64,000 nt of DNA, from assembly GCF_016909015.1 (NCBI RefSeq), contig NZ_JAFBFA010000028.1, positions 1 through 64,000 of the forward strand, read 5' to 3'. Numbering within the stretch: position 1 is the first letter of the stretch; the number at the start of each line of letters is the position of its first letter. The DNA comes from Gracilibacillus alcaliphilus. GTDB lineage: Bacteria; Bacillota; Bacilli; Bacillales; Amphibacillaceae. The position numbers and the translations under genes are program-made. Shown one piece after another: positions 52,372 through 61,183 of the stretch. Under the pieces are notes generated by a model. That model did not search any database. It saw only the letters and a list, made by a program, of their open reading frames with translations, and was not told the origin of the DNA.

Positions 52372-53919
52372 TTATCTCGATTTACGGTTAAAGTAATTGA
52401 CCGTCAGTGTAATTAGAAAAGCTAACAAACATGGGATCACCATTGCAATGATAAAACCAACTGGATTATTTGCTAACAGGGGTGCAGTAAAAGTCGGCAC
52501 ATAGGCTGTTCCCCTAATATCAAAGAAACCGACTAAGGCACCGCCAACACTGGCAGATATCAATGCCCCGCCAAAGATCCATTTGCTCGAAAACATAAAC
52601 GGATAAGCCGATTCCACAAAGGTACCAAACCCCATATTAATCGCAAATCCTGGTGCAGCTACAGCTGCCTCGCCTTTATCACGCGGACGAATAATATTGG
52701 CCAGGTTTATTCCGGCCGCTACCATCACAAGCCCAACCATATCAATCGCACCTAAAAAGCTAGCTCCGGTACGCTCCATATCTAACAAAACAATTGGTAA
52801 AATAGCGGCATGATAGACACCACCGATAATAGCCGGCCAAATAAGCAGACCTGCCACTGCCCCAGCAATAATTGGATTAAAGGCAATTGTGATCTCAAGC
52901 AGCTGCTTAATGCCGTCTCCAATAAATAAGGCAATTGGTGCAATAAAATAGAACACCAGTAAACCGGCAATTAAGCCCGCAATCCCGCCAGCACCAATGT
53001 TAACGGTTGTCATTGGAAAACGCCATTCAACAAAGGTTTTAAACAGGAATCTCACTAATAAACCAGCCATGATACCACCGATCAATCCACCAATAATCCC
53101 GCCGTCAACCGATAAAACACCGGCTATCACTCCGGCAACAATCGATACTTCATCCAATTCTGATACTTGTTTTGCAGCGATCACCGCAATAATAACCGGT
53201 AAAGCCCCGATTAAAACTTGAAAGACATCCTCTAAAAAACCAAGTGCAGGGATTTTACTTAAAGCAAGCACCAAGGCCATGGCAATAAAGCCTGGCAATG
53301 CTGCCATCATAATCCCGCGAATATTAATATTGCGCAACCCGCTGCCCTTTGATACCTGCGACTTGCCGCTGCCTAATATTGGCCGGTACGTTAATTTAAA
53401 TTCTTTGCTTAACGAGGTAATAAACGATACCGCCCTTGTTCGGTTAGTAGTTCCTGTTGTACCAGAAGTAGAAATAACTCTGCACCCTTTGGAAGCAATC
53501 GCAGCCATTGAGGTGCCGCCAGTTCCAACAATCGGTATCTTTGTTTTTGCAGCAGCCTCCAGCACTTGCTGGTTCGCACCCTCTGGATCCCCACTCATGA
53601 CAATTAAGCCATCGATTTTGCCGGCTTCAATTTGTTGAGCAATCGCTTGATCCAGCTGTTTTGCCTGTTGGTTAATCTCCGCCAAGCTGCCTTCCGCACT
53701 TGGAGACAGCCCATGTTCACTTTTCTGCCAAATAGACGCTTTTGTACTGTCTTTTGCTGTATCCATCGATTCTGAAGCAGCAATAAACTGGATTGCCGTA
53801 ATGACAATCCCAGCACTGTCTGTCTGTTGTTCAATTTCTTCTAATAATTGTTGAGGGTGTTTACCGCCTAAATTATAGAGGTTCCCTCCACTGCTTCCAA
53901 TAATTGCTATGTTCTTCAC
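52372..53919 (-). CDS. PTS-EIIC-like membrane protein with N-terminal alpha/beta domain
   Basis: A 515-residue two-part protein. Residues 1 to about 180 form a soluble domain with IIGSSGGNLYNLGGK near the start and VMSGDPEGANQQVLEAAAK and GTGGTSMAAIASKG further on. Residues 190-515 have about nine TM segments of the PTS_EIIC_2 type. No EIIA or EIIB domain or gene is nearby. GTG start after GGGGGAG. It is close to a sugar locus but on the opposite strand. Substrate and whether it is PTS-driven are unknown. Confidence 0.7.
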   Translation of the reverse strand: MKNIAIIGSSGGNLYNLGGKHPQQLLEEIEQQTDSAGIVITAIQFIAASESMDTAKDSTKASIWQKSEHGLSPSAEGSLAEINQQAKQLDQAIAQQIEAGKIDGLIVMSGDPEGANQQVLEAAAKTKIPIVGTGGTSMAAIASKGCRVISTSGTTGTTNRTRAVSFITSLSKEFKLTYRPILGSGKSQVSKGSGLRNINIRGIMMAALPGFIAMALVLALSKIPALGFLEDVFQVLIGALPVIIAVIAAKQVSELDEVSIVAGVIAGVLSVDGGIIGGLIGGIMAGLLVRFLFKTFVEWRFPMTTVNIGAGGIAGLIAGLLVFYFIAPIALFIGDGIKQLLEITIAFNPIIAGAVAGLLIWPAIIGGVYHAAILPIVLLDMERTGASFLGAIDMVGLVMVAAGINLANIIRPRDKGEAAVAAPGFAINMGFGTFVESAYPFMFSSKWIFGGALISASVGGALVGFFDIRGTAYVPTFTAPLLANNPVGFIIAMVIPCLLAFLITLTVNYFNRKSR

Positions 53920-54010
53920 ATTGTCTCCCCCAAGATCGTTCCCCTTATTATGTAAGCATAAAATTATATCATAACTTCCTCTAATCATAGAAGTTTCCTA
54001 TGCTTCCTAT

Positions 54011-54056
54011 GCAGAAATTTGTCATGTCATTTTTATTGGACTTTTTGACATCCTCT
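54011..54056. repeat. Family A repeat, 3' fragment
   Basis: GCAGAAATTTGTCATGTCATTTT...GGACTTTTTGACATCCTC matches the right end of the copies at 32274 and 45719. The left part is missing. The rest of the gap 53920-54252 holds only a hairpin. Confidence 0.7.
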
Positions 54057-54206
54057 TAATAGTATAAAAAAAATCAGCACTAGATACTAGTATATTATCG
54101 GAATATTTCTACTTTTCTGTCTGAATAAATATGAATGCCGCTTTTTTAAAATAAACGGCAGTGTTTTTCCAATTAAACCCAGCAATTAAAGAAGCCCCTA
54201 GTACTA

Positions 54207-54243
54207 GCTGCAAAGACAGGACATGGTGTATCATCTTTGCAGC
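54207..54243 (-). terminator. Hairpin after chemoreceptor gene
   Basis: GCTGCAAAGA and TCTTTGCAGC form a perfect 10-bp stem 10 bp beyond the stop. No T-run follows on the minus strand, so termination efficiency is uncertain. Confidence 0.5.
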
Positions 54244-54252
54244 GGGATCAGA

Positions 54253-55959
54253 TTAAAGCTTGAACTTGACAATTAACTGATTCAGGTTTTGTGACAGGTT
54301 GGCTAATGATTCGGCATTACCAGCCATCTCCTCCATCGAAGAGGATTGTTGTTGTGCTGTTGCTGCACTCTCTTCAATACCTGCTGCTACTTCTTCTGAT
54401 GTGGAGGCAATATCAGCACCGGCTTCTGTTACTCGTTCACTGTCTGTCTGCACCTGCTGGAGATTGTCACTTATTGTATTAATCCTTATCATCATCTCTT
54501 CCATCTGCGTCTGAATCGTTTGAAAGCTTTCTTCACTTGCATGAACACGTTGATTCCCTAATTCTACGGTGGCATAGCCCCCTTCTAAAACAACTGCAAC
54601 TTCTTTAGTCTCTGACTGCACACCGCCAATAATACTTGTTATCTCTGCTACCGATTCACTGACCTGTTCCGCTAATTTTCTAACCTCATCGGCTACGACA
54701 GCAAATCCTTTGCCAGCTTCTCCTGCTCTGGCCGATTCGATGGCAGCATTTAATGCCAATAGATTGGTTTGATCGGCGATTTGCTGGATCACATCAATCA
54801 AGGTCGAAATTTTATTTGACTGTTGTTCCAAGCTTTGCACCTTTGATACTGTGGTTTGCATAACTGCGGTGATGTCTTGCATCTGTTGAACCGATTGATG
54901 CAGCTGTGACTCGCTTTCTTCTGATAATTTTATTATTTCCAGAGAGGATTGCTGCAATGCTTGCCCCTCTGTAGCGGACAACGCAATCTGGCGGTGTAAC
55001 GACTCCATCGTTGTCGAAATATCACTGGAAGCCTCGGCCTGTTGTTCTGCTCCATGAGCCATCTCATCCATGGTTATGGCAATTTGTTGTGACCCTTGAC
55101 TTACTTGTTCTGCTGCCAGTGACAAGTCTTCACTCTGTTGATTAACTTGGTGTGCAATCGATTGGACACCGCCAACCATTGCCTTCAATTCTTCTACCAT
55201 CTGATTAGTGCTTTTAGCCAACTTGCCTATCTCATCCTGGCGCTCTGTTCCAGTAATGCTGACATCCAGATCACCACTAGCCACTTGCTGATTGACAGCG
55301 ACCAATTGATGTAATGGTTTGGTTATTTGTTTGATTAAGATGGCACCAAGTATGATTAATAACAAAATAAATACTATGACCGTGATTGCCGTCGTCCAAA
55401 TAATATTATTAGTATCAGCCTCTAGTCTGTTAATAATGACAACGGTTTCATTTTCCATCTCCTGCTGCAGAAAATCAATTTCATTCCGAGCTGTTTCAAA
55501 CTGTTCCCGCATGTCGATTAACATTTCACCGACATTCTGATCATCTATCGTTGCAGAGAAAGAACCTGCTGCTGATTTCCATTGATTAAACGCCTGATAA
55601 AAATTGGCGAAGCTTTCTTCAACCATAGCTTCATCTAGGTTTTGACTATATATTAAAATCTCCTCTGCCGCCTGCATTCTTTGTTCTACTTGCTCGATAT
55701 TTTCCTGAAAGGCACCGCCTGCATCTGCAAAAAAGCCGGTAAAAATAGCTTGATCTGCCTGGTACAAATCTCTATCTGCATTAAGCAAGTAATATGTAGA
55801 CTGGTAGAGGTGATCATATAGTTCTTGTCTCAATTCTTTACTTCCTGTTAAAATAGTAGTAATGAATAAGAAGCTACTGGCCAAGATTACCAAAATGGCA
55901 ATAGATAATACAATATATAATTTGGTCGATAGCTTTCTATTTCTGATGAACTGTCGCAT
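54253..55959 (-). CDS. Methyl-accepting chemotaxis protein
   Basis: A 568-residue chemoreceptor. TM1 spans about 14-36, an extracellular four-helix-bundle sensor follows to about 186, TM2 about 187-209, HAMP about 210-263, then the signalling coiled coil with the hairpin tip NLLALNAAIESARAGEAGKG and FAVVADEVRKLAEQ near 425-465. It signals to CheA/CheW on an unknown ligand. The ribosome site is GGAGG. No other chemotaxis genes are in the window. Confidence 0.95.
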   Translation of the reverse strand: MRQFIRNRKLSTKLYIVLSIAILVILASSFLFITTILTGSKELRQELYDHLYQSTYYLLNADRDLYQADQAIFTGFFADAGGAFQENIEQVEQRMQAAEEILIYSQNLDEAMVEESFANFYQAFNQWKSAAGSFSATIDDQNVGEMLIDMREQFETARNEIDFLQQEMENETVVIINRLEADTNNIIWTTAITVIVFILLLIILGAILIKQITKPLHQLVAVNQQVASGDLDVSITGTERQDEIGKLAKSTNQMVEELKAMVGGVQSIAHQVNQQSEDLSLAAEQVSQGSQQIAITMDEMAHGAEQQAEASSDISTTMESLHRQIALSATEGQALQQSSLEIIKLSEESESQLHQSVQQMQDITAVMQTTVSKVQSLEQQSNKISTLIDVIQQIADQTNLLALNAAIESARAGEAGKGFAVVADEVRKLAEQVSESVAEITSIIGGVQSETKEVAVVLEGGYATVELGNQRVHASEESFQTIQTQMEEMMIRINTISDNLQQVQTDSERVTEAGADIASTSEEVAAGIEESAATAQQQSSSMEEMAGNAESLANLSQNLNQLIVKFKL

Positions 55960-56161
55960 ATAAATTCCTCCTTTGCACTTATATCGACAGTTTTTGATAA
56001 AATATTTATAGTAGATATTTAAAAAGCACCATAAAAAATGACTCCATAAGTGTCAGTATTGCTGCCATAGTACCAGCACAGCTGACATTTCTGCCGGTTT
56101 GTTTCTTTTTTTCGAATTTATAACATGTACCTACCTAATTATTTATTGGAGTGTGAATATC

Positions 56162-56542
56162 ATGCAGCAGCTAATATTTGAAGAAGCTTGGAATAAAACC
56201 ATCAGTTTAAAGGATCGCCATGAATTAGAAACACTTTTTCAACAAACTAAAAACACGGCCTCTGAAGGAATATTTTTTTCTATCGTCCGGATTGCTGTCA
56301 ATCATCGCAATGACTTACTGGTGACTGCATTGGTGCATAACTTTAACCATCAAGCACACAAGCTGACTGAAGAAACGATACTCCTGCTTGAGAAGAGCCA
56401 CGTATTATCGAGACTGACGATTACCGATTCCAGACTCCAGTTATCAGCCAAGACCTCGATGCCATGGACCTTTATCTTTAGTGATATAGACCAGCCGCAG
56501 CAAATCAAACAGACTTCTCTTACCCTTTCTTTATCAAACTAA
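56162..56542 (+). CDS. SLAP-domain-like small protein
   Basis: A 126-residue protein with LIFEEAWNKTISLKDRHELE at the start, IVRIAVNHRNDLLVTALVHN in the middle and SMPWTFIF near the end. The conserved Asn-x-x-x-x-Leu-Leu-Val and closing Pro-Trp-Thr-Phe pattern recalls the SLAP domain of Bacillaceae S-layer/accessory secretion proteins. The assignment is from pattern memory. No signal peptide. ATG after GGAGTG; it is divergent from the chemoreceptor gene. Confidence 0.6.
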   Translation: MQQLIFEEAWNKTISLKDRHELETLFQQTKNTASEGIFFSIVRIAVNHRNDLLVTALVHNFNHQAHKLTEETILLLEKSHVLSRLTITDSRLQLSAKTSMPWTFIFSDIDQPQQIKQTSLTLSLSN

Positions 56543-56618
56543 AACTGTCAGCACGGAAAGGTTCCCCCTCTGCTTATAGTCTGTCAGCGTTTTTATATAA
56601 AAGTCCGCTAAAAAAGAG

Positions 56619-56660
56619 GCTGTTGCACAATTAAACAACTGATTGTGCAACAGCTTTATT
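56619..56660 (+). terminator. GCTGTTGCAC hairpin
   Basis: GCTGTTGCACAAT pairs with ATTGTGCAACAGC around a 10-nt loop, followed by TTTATT. The arm is related to the clpE terminator CTGTTGCACC, suggesting a shared mobile hairpin. Confidence 0.7.
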
Positions 56661-56699
56661 CTGCCTGTATACTTACACAAGTAGATCGACTTCTTAACA

Positions 56700-57290
56700 A
56701 AGAAAACAGCAAATATTTCAACGTATGGCAGATATCGTGAGTAAGGCAATCGCTGTGGTTTGATTCTACAACGTTTGGGAGTCTTACATCTTCCGTTAGT
56801 TCGTCAAGGAATGATAAAGGGATAATAGACGTTAGGATAGTTCCAAGAGATGAATCAAGCTTAACTATTAAGCTGCATGGGATAACTCAGGATAGTGGAC
56901 CATCATGTTGCTTCATCGATTGTAGACATATGAGTAAAAAAACTTGATGGTGATATTGTCCATTTTTCTTCATAGAATGCTTCCATCAGAAGTAATTAAT
57001 TAAGCAGTTCTAGGGAGCAGCCAGTCATGATGCTATTTCTTGCATGAAGTGTAGAACTATTTCCTAGCGTAGGTCAACTACGAAGACTCCTATGGGAACA
57101 GGACGAGCTGAAGATCCACTAAAAAAGCGGTTTTCTTTTTTAGTTAGCTGAGGCCGTCCCCATGGCAGGCTAACGTCGCGACGACAATCGCCACGCCTGC
57201 ACTAGTACGTCCTGTACGTCGAAAAGCGAAGGGCTTGGCCGGAGCGAATCTTTGCACCTTTATTCAGTCAAAATAATAACAAGGCAAGAA
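56700..57290. repeat. Long dispersed repeat, family B copy 2 with family C-like insert
   Basis: CAACGTATGGCAGATATCG, TTCTACAACGTTTGG and GTTCGTCAAGGAA match 46870-47045. GCTTGGCCGGAGCGAATCTT...TTCAGTCAAAATAATAACAA matches 47108-47160. Between them 57085-57220 carries AGACTCCTATGGGAACAGGA and GAAGATCCACT, CACGCCTGCACTAGTACGTCCTGT, also seen at 43876-44000. The right end extends into the phosphoesterase gene. Confidence 0.75.
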
Positions 57291-58193
57291 AGGAGAACGG
57301 ATTACACGATAATAAGGTGTAAGTGTTTGTCTATATGTGTGAAAGTAGCCATGACTGATTTCAATTAAGCTGAATTGACTCTGATTAAGCAGTCGTACGG
57401 GAGCGCCTGTGGTGCCTAAGCCGCTGTCAATATATAAGTACCGCTCTTCGCCTAAAGGGTATATCCCTTTATCCAGCTTTGGAAACAAACCATCATCAGG
57501 TGCAATTAACGCACCAATCAATGGTAATCTAATCTGTCCGCCATGAGTATGTCCGCTTAGAATCAAATCAGCAGGTACGTGCGGGTAGTGCTGTGTCACA
57601 CTTGGTGCGTGAGAAAGCAGGATGGTATACAGATTTTTATCTATCCCTTCAAAAGCCTCGGCTAGATTCTCACGTTCGGTCGATACGTCATCGATACCAA
57701 CCAGCTGAATTTCGACACCTTGATAGGATAAGGTCACATGACGATTATGCAGAATGGTCACCCCTCGCTCCGTCAACTCATTCATCAAACCGCCAAAAAA
57801 GCAGCTCTCCCATTCATGATTGCCTGTTACATAGAAAACTTGGTCATGGATAGCCGTGATTTGATCCACAAGTGTTAAAGCATCTGTCAGATCTTCTGTC
57901 TTGCGGTCAATCAAATCCCCAGTGATCACAATCAAGTCTGCTTCAGCTTGCTGAATCTCTTCCAAAAGCCGTTGATTCTCATCTGGAAATACTTGATTAT
58001 GAATATCTGTCAGCTGCAGCAGCTTAAGCTGGAAACCTTCGGGAAGTTTATCGCTTTGAAATGGCACTTTATTGATCTTAAAAGTATTGGTATCCACGTA
58101 TATTTTCGCCGATATAGCGGTTATAACTGCTAAACTCAATACCACACGAAACCAAGCCTTTTTATAAAAAGGTCTGTTCTTTTTGCCTGTCAT
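57264..58193 (-). CDS. Membrane-anchored metallophosphoesterase (YkuE/YaeI-like)
   Basis: A 309-residue calcineurin-like phosphoesterase with one N-terminal TM anchor (about 12-29). Metal ligands are visible in LTDIHNQ, GDLIDR, GNHEW and SGHTHGGQ in the proper order. The last 20 or so residues (after FSLIEIS) are basic and aromatic, and are encoded by the dispersed repeat 56700-57290, so they are probably acquired. The ATG directly follows the stop of the ATP-grasp gene upstream; the four genes 57264-60925 form an operon. Confidence 0.87.
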   Translation of the reverse strand: MTGKKNRPFYKKAWFRVVLSLAVITAISAKIYVDTNTFKINKVPFQSDKLPEGFQLKLLQLTDIHNQVFPDENQRLLEEIQQAEADLIVITGDLIDRKTEDLTDALTLVDQITAIHDQVFYVTGNHEWESCFFGGLMNELTERGVTILHNRHVTLSYQGVEIQLVGIDDVSTERENLAEAFEGIDKNLYTILLSHAPSVTQHYPHVPADLILSGHTHGGQIRLPLIGALIAPDDGLFPKLDKGIYPLGEERYLYIDSGLGTTGAPVRLLNQSQFSLIEISHGYFHTYRQTLTPYYRVIRSPFLPCYYFD

Positions 58194-59036
58194 TTACTTG
58201 CCTTCTTTCCCCAGTCTGCCGACGATATGCTTAAGATACATCGAGGCAATATTTACATCTGTCAGCTGTACTAACGAACGACTCCCGACAATATCCTCGA
58301 CTTCGTTCAACAGTAAGTGCTGATGGCTATCAAACACAAAATCAATTCCAATAAAATCAGCAGGGAAAACCTTGATAATCTGCTCCACCTGCTCCCTCTC
58401 TTTTTGGGATAAAGTATATAATGAGATGTGTCCGCCTAATGTATAATTGGCCTTGAAATCTTGAGCGGATTGACGCAGAACGGCACCAATTATCTGGTTC
58501 CCCATCACAAACACTCGTAAATCTTTTCCAAGCGTAACAGGTGATTGAACAATATATTGATCTGCAGTAAGAGGCTGCAATTGGGCAGGGTCGTCTATTT
58601 TAAAGACTTGCCGACCGCTTCTGCCTCTTGTGTCTTTCAAAATAAATGGATATGGATAATGATTCGGATTAAACTGATCTTGGCTCACAAACATGGTGTC
58701 TGCCATCTTGATGCCGTAACTGGCAAAGAGCTGATGTGTCTTCGCCTTGTTATTGGCAATTTCTGCTACGTAAGCATTATTAAAAACAGGTATCTGTAAA
58801 TACTCCAATTGTTTAGATAACAAAGGATCCATCGCACGCATCACAACAAACTCTGGCAGAGAGGCCTGACCTGCTCTGACAAACAAATTCCCTTCATGCA
58901 CACCATAGTTAATATCGTGATAGAAAATCAGCTCTAACTCTATCCCTAATTCTCTTGCTTCCAATTGAAGCCATTCAATAAATCTTCTATTATTGTTGGC
59001 ATCCTCACACCTATAAATCAGCCAGCCTTTCATCAT
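58194..59036 (-). CDS. RimK-type ATP-grasp ligase, second of pair
   Basis: A 280-residue ATP-grasp protein. The ATP lid and phosphate loop YPFILKDTRGRSGRQVFKI (about 128-146), QSPVTLGKDLRVFVMG (about 163-178) and metal-binding FIGIDFVF...LLLNEVEDI (Glu, Glu/Asp in place of the usual E-x-N) are readable. It ligates an amino acid or carboxylate to an amine using ATP; substrate unknown. The usual Asn in the metal site (E-x-N) is replaced by Glu-Asp, unlike the neighbour. It overlaps the first ligase gene by 4 bp (ATGA). Confidence 0.83.
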   Translation of the reverse strand: MMKGWLIYRCEDANNNRRFIEWLQLEARELGIELELIFYHDINYGVHEGNLFVRAGQASLPEFVVMRAMDPLLSKQLEYLQIPVFNNAYVAEIANNKAKTHQLFASYGIKMADTMFVSQDQFNPNHYPYPFILKDTRGRSGRQVFKIDDPAQLQPLTADQYIVQSPVTLGKDLRVFVMGNQIIGAVLRQSAQDFKANYTLGGHISLYTLSQKEREQVEQIIKVFPADFIGIDFVFDSHQHLLLNEVEDIVGSRSLVQLTDVNIASMYLKHIVGRLGKEGK

Positions 59037-59917
59037 AATTGCTCCTTTATATAACCCAGCATAGCCTTGGTAAGGTCAATTCCTGTACAATCATAGATAT
59101 TTTTAAAATGGGCATTAGAATTTATTTCACATAAGATTGGCTCCTGATTCGCCCCAAACAGCAAATCAACACCAGTAAAATCTGCCCCGACTAATTGACT
59201 GCACCGCACTGCTAACGCTTTTTCTGCCTCTGTTGGCTGATAAGGGAACATTTTGCCGCCTGCCGTTACATTTGCCCGAAAATCACCTTCAGCCTTTCTA
59301 AGCATCGCTGCCACCACACGATCCCCTACTACATGCAGACGAACATCCTTACCATAACTGGATTGCACATACTGCTGAAAAATATAAGGAGTATTCCCCA
59401 GTTCGTGTACCTTTTGCCGCAATGTTCGTTCATTTTGAATATAATATACCTGCTCTCCAAAAGAGCCGAAAGATTCCTTCATAATCAGAGGAAAACCTAA
59501 TGTCTCGATAACTTGTGTTAAGTGACGGTCATCTTGGACAGACCGATATATCTTGGGAGCAATAATCGTTTTCGGCATAGGTATGCCCTGATTTGCTAAT
59601 TGCTGGTGAGTTAATGCCTTATCATCACAAATTTCAATCGCTCTGGCACTGTTAAACAGACGTATGCCCTGCTGTTCCAGCTGTCTTGCCAAAAACAGAT
59701 CTTTGTCCCAAAAAAAGACAAAGTCAGGTGCGGGCCCAGGCCTATCTGGCTGCAGCTTGGCATTACCTCCATCAATCGTGACTAATAACTCATGGTTTGC
59801 CACAGCTTCCAGCTCGATATCAAACTGGGAGGCCGTCCGGAGCAGCCATTCCACTTGTTCAGAGAACTTCTGTGTATATAGATTCCCATTGTAGATAATC
59901 CATCCTTTTAATTGCAT
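59033..59917 (-). CDS. RimK-type ATP-grasp ligase, first of pair
   Basis: A 294-residue ATP-grasp protein. PLIMKESFGSFGEQVYYI (about 152-169), QQYVQSSYGKDVRLHVVG (about 195-212) and metal site FTGVDLLF...PILCEINSNAHF with canonical E-x-N are present. It is paralogous to the next gene: both begin KGWxIY and share the same domain plan. Function is probably peptide-like bond formation; substrate unknown. It follows a D,D-carboxypeptidase by 27 bp. Confidence 0.85.
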   Translation of the reverse strand: MQLKGWIIYNGNLYTQKFSEQVEWLLRTASQFDIELEAVANHELLVTIDGGNAKLQPDRPGPAPDFVFFWDKDLFLARQLEQQGIRLFNSARAIEICDDKALTHQQLANQGIPMPKTIIAPKIYRSVQDDRHLTQVIETLGFPLIMKESFGSFGEQVYYIQNERTLRQKVHELGNTPYIFQQYVQSSYGKDVRLHVVGDRVVAAMLRKAEGDFRANVTAGGKMFPYQPTEAEKALAVRCSQLVGADFTGVDLLFGANQEPILCEINSNAHFKNIYDCTGIDLTKAMLGYIKEQL

Positions 59918-59944
59918 GGCTCTTCTTCCTTTGTTCGTATTATT

Positions 59945-60925
59945 TTACCAGTTATCTCTTAAGGCAAATGCTTCATCATACAATGCAGCAGTATCCGCAA
60001 AACGCTGCATTTCACTTGACGTGCCTGTGACCACTGAAATTAACTGTATACCATCTCGTTCTACCGTACCAGTAAAACAATAACCAGCTATATCGGTATA
60101 ACCTGTTTTCAGCCCGCCCACTCCGTTATAGGCTAATTCGCCTTGTAACATCCGATTGGTATTAGGATAGCTTTGATCGCCCTTGATATAGTCAGCTTGT
60201 TTCATTACCTCCAACACTTCTGGAAATTGCTGAAGCAAATAAACAGCCAGGCTTGCCAGATCATTGGCTGACATCGTATTGGTATCATCAGCCGAACCTG
60301 TTGAATAATACTCCCCTAATAAATGATTATCTAATCCAGAGCTATTGACGAAAGAAGATTGCTCTAAGCCCAATTCTGCTGCTTTTTGATTCATCGCTTG
60401 TACAAACTCCTTTTCTGAGCCGCTGACCGTCTCTGCCAGGGCAATGGTTGCCCCATTAGCCGAATGTATCGCCATTGCTGCAAATAGTTCCCTTACCGTA
60501 TATGTCTCATCTTCTCTTAGTCCCACACTGGCAAAGCCAGGATGATTAGAAATCGCCAAGGCATAATCGCTGACTGTCACCTCATCCTCCCAATTTATTT
60601 GTCCTGCTTCAATAGCTTCTAATACAAGCAGCTCTGTCATCATTTTAGACATGCTGGCAGTTGGTACTGCTTGGTCACTATTGGATTCATAAAGGATATG
60701 ACCTGATTCTGCATCGATCAATAAGGCTGTTTCTGCCTCTAATTCGATATCACTTATCACCCAAAATCGGTCGGTAATTTCATCTGGCAATTGGTAGTCC
60801 ATTCGTATTTTTTCAGAAGCAGCTGCCAAACTGCCAGCTAATTTCGGTTTGAAATCAAAGGCAACAATAAGGATAGCTGCTAATGTGATCAGCAGTAAAG
60901 CTATCAATAATAAACGTTTTTTCAT
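59945..60925 (-). CDS. D-alanyl-D-alanine carboxypeptidase (PBP5/DacF family)
   Basis: A 326-residue S11 serine peptidase removing the terminal D-Ala of peptidoglycan stem peptides. A signal/anchor spans about 5-25. The active-site triad motifs are S91-M-S-K94, S155-A-N157 and K273-T-G275, all in the proper spacing. The C-terminal PBP5 beta domain is absent, so anchoring must be by the N-terminus. It starts the operon with two ATP-grasp ligases and a phosphoesterase, hinting at cell-wall or cell-surface peptide chemistry. Confidence 0.92.
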   Translation of the reverse strand: MKKRLLLIALLLITLAAILIVAFDFKPKLAGSLAAASEKIRMDYQLPDEITDRFWVISDIELEAETALLIDAESGHILYESNSDQAVPTASMSKMMTELLVLEAIEAGQINWEDEVTVSDYALAISNHPGFASVGLREDETYTVRELFAAMAIHSANGATIALAETVSGSEKEFVQAMNQKAAELGLEQSSFVNSSGLDNHLLGEYYSTGSADDTNTMSANDLASLAVYLLQQFPEVLEVMKQADYIKGDQSYPNTNRMLQGELAYNGVGGLKTGYTDIAGYCFTGTVERDGIQLISVVTGTSSEMQRFADTAALYDEAFALRDNW

Positions 60926-61130
60926 GATGATTCTCCATCTCTTGTTTTATTCCGTTGTTTTGATTGGTGGCTACAGCAGTTATACGATAAGAAAAATAAA
61001 GCGAGACTTGTCATCAATTGAAGGGTGATGGTAGCGAGGTGTTAACACTGTGTCTTCCTACAATCCGTCCTAAACCCAGGTGTTTGTTTTACTATGTAAG
61101 CAAAGTTATAACTTATTTTTCTTATTGTAC

Positions 61131-61173
61131 AAAAATGAACCATCAGCCGCATAACAACATATGTAGCTGATGG
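61131..61173 (-). terminator. Terminator after fabI
   Basis: CCATCAGC and GCTGATGG form an 8-bp stem (61140-61147 with 61166-61173), followed by TTCATTTTTG on the minus strand. The 60926-61130 gap upstream of dac shows nothing else. Confidence 0.65.
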
Positions 61174-61183
61174 AGGTTTGGGA

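Noticed and set aside
53003..53638. Open frames antisense to the EIIC-like gene
   Set aside because: Low-complexity Ile/Pro/Thr translations of a hydrophobic gene's complement; typical shadows.
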